DNA of 42,306 bases from Actinomycetota bacterium (GTDB taxonomy: Bacteria > Actinomycetota > Actinomycetes > Nanopelagicales > Nanopelagicaceae), in NCBI GenBank assembly GCA_947451045.1, contig CANFXM010000004.1, positions 1-42,306 of the forward strand. Reading direction: 5' to 3'. The notes beneath the pieces were generated by a model. The model did not search any database, was not told the origin of the DNA, and saw only the letters and a program-made list of their open reading frames with translations. A program made the translations under genes and the position numbers. Position 1 is the stretch's first letter. Each line of letters begins with the position of its first letter. This document shows, piece by piece, positions 39,574 to 42,306 of this stretch.

Positions 39574-41005
39574 GGCTAAATCCCTTGAGATATGCACTCA
39601 GGCCATGACGCCCGCCTTCGCGTCCCCATCCGGATTCTTTGTATCCACCAAATGGGCTTGTTGGATCAAATTTATTAAAAGTATTTGCCCAGATAACACC
39701 GGCACGCAATTGCTGGGATGCCCAAAAAATTCGCGAACCTTTCTCGCTCCAAATTCCTGCAGAGAGACCAAAGGGGGTGTTATTAGCTTTATCTATAGCC
39801 TCTTGTGGTGTTCTAAATGTGAGTACTGATAAAACAGGTCCAAATATCTCTTCACGTGCTATGCGATGGCCTTGAGTCACACCGGTAAAAATGGTTGGAG
39901 GAAACCAGAATCCTTTACTTGGAAGCGCGCACTCTGGACTCCAGCGCTGTGCACCTTCTTTATCTCCCGCAATGGTGAGTTCGCGAATTTTGAGTAACTG
40001 CTCTTGTGAGTTAATAGCACCAAGATCAGTGTTTTTATCCATCGGGTCACCAACACGAATCTTATTCATTCGAATTTTTAACTTTTCAAGGAACTCATCA
40101 GCAATATTTTCTTGAAGAACTAAACGCGAACCTGCACAACAAACATGTCCCTGGTTGAAAAATATTCCATTGATGATTCCCTCGACAGCTTCATCGATTG
40201 GTGCATCATCGAATACGATATTGGCTGCTTTACCACCGAGTTCAAGAGTGACACTTTTCTTTGTAGAAGCAACTGCTCGAGCAATAATTTTTCCAACTTC
40301 AGTCGAACCTGTAAATGCAATTTTATCGATACCAGGATGATTAACGATGAGGGCACCAGTTGAACCATCACCTGTGACAATATTGACAACACCTGCAGGT
40401 AATTCTGCTTCTTGGCAGACTTGAGCAAATAGCAGTGCGGTCAGTGAAGTAGTTTCAGCCGGTTTGAGCACTACGGTATTTCCTGTTGCAAGTGCTGGAG
40501 CTACTTTCCATGCCAGCATAAGGAGCGGAAAGTTCCACGGAATAATTTGTCCCGCAACACCATGAGGTTTTGTACTTGTACCAAGTCCTGCATATTCGAG
40601 TTTGTCTGCCCAACCTGCGTGATAGAAGAAATGTGCCGCAGCGAGTGGTACATCAACATCGCGTGATTCGCGGATCGGTTTTCCATTATCGAGAGTTTCA
40701 AGTACTGCAAATTCGCGAGCTCGCTCTTGCATGATTCGAGCGATACGAAATAAATACTTTCCACGCTCTTTGCCAGACATCTTCGACCATGTCCCTACAT
40801 AGGCCTTGCGCGCTGCTTTCACGGCCGCATCAACATCGCTCTTGGTACCGCATGCAATTTTACTGAGGACTTCTTCGGTAGCTGGATTTATGGTTGGAAA
40901 ATGTTTTGTACCAGCTACAAATTTCCCACCGATAAAGTGGCCATATTTTGGAGAAATTGAGACGCTAGAACGCGACTCTGGAGCCGGCGCATATTCGAAA
41001 GTCAT
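39566..41005 (-). CDS. Aldehyde dehydrogenase of the deoC operon
   Basis: A full-length, catalytically complete enzyme of 479 residues. PWNFPLLMLAWKVAPALATGNTVVLKPAETT and FTGSTEVGK bind the coenzyme, E255 in LELGGKAAN is the base and C289 in NQGHVCCAGSR the nucleophile. With deoC directly upstream, acetaldehyde from deoxyribose-5-phosphate cleavage is the natural substrate. The ORF track starts at GTG 41020, which shares one base with the deoC stop. I prefer ATG 41005 because MTFEYAPAPESRS matches the start I recall for actinobacterial homologues; both are possible. The next gene encodes a truncated, Cys-less relative. Confidence 0.93.
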   Translation of the reverse strand: MTFEYAPAPESRSSVSISPKYGHFIGGKFVAGTKHFPTINPATEEVLSKIACGTKSDVDAAVKAARKAYVGTWSKMSGKERGKYLFRIARIMQERAREFAVLETLDNGKPIRESRDVDVPLAAAHFFYHAGWADKLEYAGLGTSTKPHGVAGQIIPWNFPLLMLAWKVAPALATGNTVVLKPAETTSLTALLFAQVCQEAELPAGVVNIVTGDGSTGALIVNHPGIDKIAFTGSTEVGKIIARAVASTKKSVTLELGGKAANIVFDDAPIDEAVEGIINGIFFNQGHVCCAGSRLVLQENIADEFLEKLKIRMNKIRVGDPMDKNTDLGAINSQEQLLKIRELTIAGDKEGAQRWSPECALPSKGFWFPPTIFTGVTQGHRIAREEIFGPVLSVLTFRTPQEAIDKANNTPFGLSAGIWSEKGSRIFWASQQLRAGVIWANTFNKFDPTSPFGGYKESGWGREGGRHGLSAYLKGFSHE

Positions 41006-41019
41006 TTCAATTCCATCCA

Positions 41020-41982
41020 CTAATCAATCGTTACATAACTAGGACTAGCGTAGTAGCCATCATCCATTTTCATACGCTGCATGACTAAGTCATTGAGAAG
41101 CGCACTTGCCCCTATTCGAAATAGGGCAGGAGTGAGCCATTCGGGACCTGCGATTTCATTGACGAGCACTAATTGTTTTATCGCATCCTTGGTATTTCTA
41201 ATTCCTCCGGCAGGCTTGACACCAATTCTTGTTTTAGTCATTGCATAAAAGTCGCGAACTGCCTCAAGCATGACTAACACGACAGGGGGAGTAGCGGCGG
41301 GAGCAACTTTGCCAGTTGATGTCTTAATGAAGTCTGCGCCAGCTAACATAGCAAGGTAGGAAGCTTTTCGTACATTGTCATAGGTAACGAGTTCGCCAGT
41401 TTCAAAAATTACCTTGAGATGAGCCTTCTCACCACAAACTTCTCTGATTTTTACAATTTCTTCAAAGACACCAATGAGATCACCAGATAAAAATGCGCCA
41501 CGATCAATGACCATATCTATTTCACCCGCACCAGCGTTAATCGCATCGCTCGTATCTTGAATCTTGACAGCCATTGATGCACGCCCAGATGGAAATGCAG
41601 TCGATACTGCTGCAACTGGAATGTTGTTACCACCGACTAAATCAAGGTGGTGACGGGCAATTCCTACCATGTCGTTATAGACGCACACTGCTCCAACATG
41701 TGGAACCGCAAGATTTATCGGATCTGGTCGAACAGCCTTGGTGCACAGTGCTTCTACTTTTCCACGCGTATCTGCTCCTTCAAGAGTTGTTAAATCCACC
41801 ATTGATATTGCGGTATCTATCGCCCATCGCTTTGATGTTGTTTTGATACTTCGCGTAGCCAACATGGCCGCTCTTGCTTCTGCTCCAACTTGATCTACTC
41901 CTGGAAGTGTTGATAAAAATTTCTTTAGCGAAGAATCACTTCCATCTACTAGGCCGTAAAAGTTCGTGGCAACCAGGCTCAT
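41020..41982 (-). CDS. deoC: Deoxyribose-phosphate aldolase
   Basis: DeoC cleaves 2-deoxyribose-5-phosphate to glyceraldehyde-3-phosphate and acetaldehyde. The Schiff-base Lys is in GADFIKTSTGK and the second Lys in GVKPAGGIRN; VIDRGAFLSGD supplies the Asp. At 320 residues it is of the long class, with an extra N-terminal stretch of about 70 residues. Its start overlaps the mutase stop by four bases, and the aldehyde dehydrogenase genes follow, so product removal is built into the operon. Confidence 0.95.
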   Translation of the reverse strand: MSLVATNFYGLVDGSDSSLKKFLSTLPGVDQVGAEARAAMLATRSIKTTSKRWAIDTAISMVDLTTLEGADTRGKVEALCTKAVRPDPINLAVPHVGAVCVYNDMVGIARHHLDLVGGNNIPVAAVSTAFPSGRASMAVKIQDTSDAINAGAGEIDMVIDRGAFLSGDLIGVFEEIVKIREVCGEKAHLKVIFETGELVTYDNVRKASYLAMLAGADFIKTSTGKVAPAATPPVVLVMLEAVRDFYAMTKTRIGVKPAGGIRNTKDAIKQLVLVNEIAGPEWLTPALFRIGASALLNDLVMQRMKMDDGYYASPSYVTID

Positions 41983-42306
41983 GAAAGTAATTCTCTCAGT
42001 GGTCCACGCAGTAGTTCAAGCTGCGCCTGTGCTTCTTTTGCCTCAGTTGTTATTACCTCGATATAACACTTCATTTTCGGTTCAGTACCACTGGGGCGGA
42101 CAATGATACGAATTCCGCCACTCAGCCACATTCTTATCCCGTTTGTTGGCGGAAGACCATCATGAGGTTTTTCTAAGTCATCTATCGATTCCACGGGAAT
42201 ATTTGCGATGTGCTGAGGTGGATGACTACGAATCGAATCAAGAATGGCACTCATTTTAGTAAGGTCATCGAAGCGGATTGAAATCTGCTCAGTCCCATGG
42301 AAACCA
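41979..42306 (-). CDS. Phosphohexomutase-family protein (PMM/PGM), C-terminal part
   Basis: The frame is open to the window edge, so only about 108 C-terminal residues are seen. They include IRMWLSGGIRIIVRPSGTEPKMKCYIEV, the phosphate-binding loop of the alpha-D-phosphohexomutase family. The ORF track shows only 91 residues because it begins at an internal Met. In M. tuberculosis the related gene pmmB lies near deoA, add and deoD. Since it leads an operon with deoC, it may act as phosphopentomutase on (deoxy)ribose-1-phosphate. This is an inference from context. Confidence 0.88.
   Translation of the reverse strand, partial: GFHGTEQISIRFDDLTKMSAILDSIRSHPPQHIANIPVESIDDLEKPHDGLPPTNGIRMWLSGGIRIIVRPSGTEPKMKCYIEVITTEAKEAQAQLELLRGPLRELLS

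Overview
The window looks like a chromosomal core region of a low-GC actinobacterium. WhiB, GuaB3, a PerM/DUF6350-type protein between sucD and purN, DUF3017 behind folD, a groES-linked GroEL with a His-rich tail and an MsiK-like sugar ATPase are all actinobacterial signatures. The DNA is A+T-richer than most Actinobacteria, genes are packed with 1-, 4- and 8-base overlaps, and spacers are very short. This fits a streamlined free-living lineage such as the freshwater acI group (Nanopelagicales); that placement is an inference. I saw no rRNA, tRNA, CRISPR array, insertion sequence, integrase or prophage, and no gene-free stretch above 300 bases.

Layout. 1-285: the end of an unidentified gene and a strong terminator. 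286-2754: t6A tRNA-modification operon tsaE-tsaB-rimI-tsaD, every junction an ATGA overlap. 2765-4807: groES-groEL behind a promoter overlapped by a CIRCE operator. 4826-6870: a ROK/polyphosphate-glucokinase-like gene, a convergent whiB with a leaderless promoter, and a MerR regulator with a C-terminal cobalamin-binding module resembling the light sensor CarH/LitR. 6917-11390: guaB (without its CBS domains), guaB3, guaA and a secreted cyclophilin. 11391-14428: a PIG-L/LmbE deacetylase and the helicase pcrA. 14472-23003: TCA and purine/one-carbon genes sucC-sucD-perM-like-purN-purH-folD-DUF3017-mdh-icd.

23011-28635: an aldehyde dehydrogenase with its DUF779 partner behind a promoter and a 28-base palindrome; a bidirectional terminator; an orphan sugar-ABC ATPase; a CNNM/CorC-like membrane protein; and trpS.

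28698-42306 is a nucleoside uptake and catabolism island built from two convergent operons. The + strand operon encodes a BMP-family nucleoside-binding protein, a double ATPase, two permeases, cytidine deaminase, thymidine phosphorylase, adenosine deaminase and a cytochrome P450. The - strand operon encodes a phosphohexomutase-family protein, deoC, an active aldehyde dehydrogenase, a truncated aldehyde dehydrogenase-like pseudoenzyme and a ribokinase-like kinase. Together they suggest import of (deoxy)nucleosides, deamination and phosphorolysis, isomerisation of (deoxy)ribose-1-phosphate, DeoC cleavage to glyceraldehyde-3-phosphate plus acetaldehyde, and oxidation of the acetaldehyde. The least expected parts are the P450, the pseudoenzyme, the CBS-less GuaB, the putative B12 light sensor and the inverted repeats placed just upstream of several ribosome binding sites.
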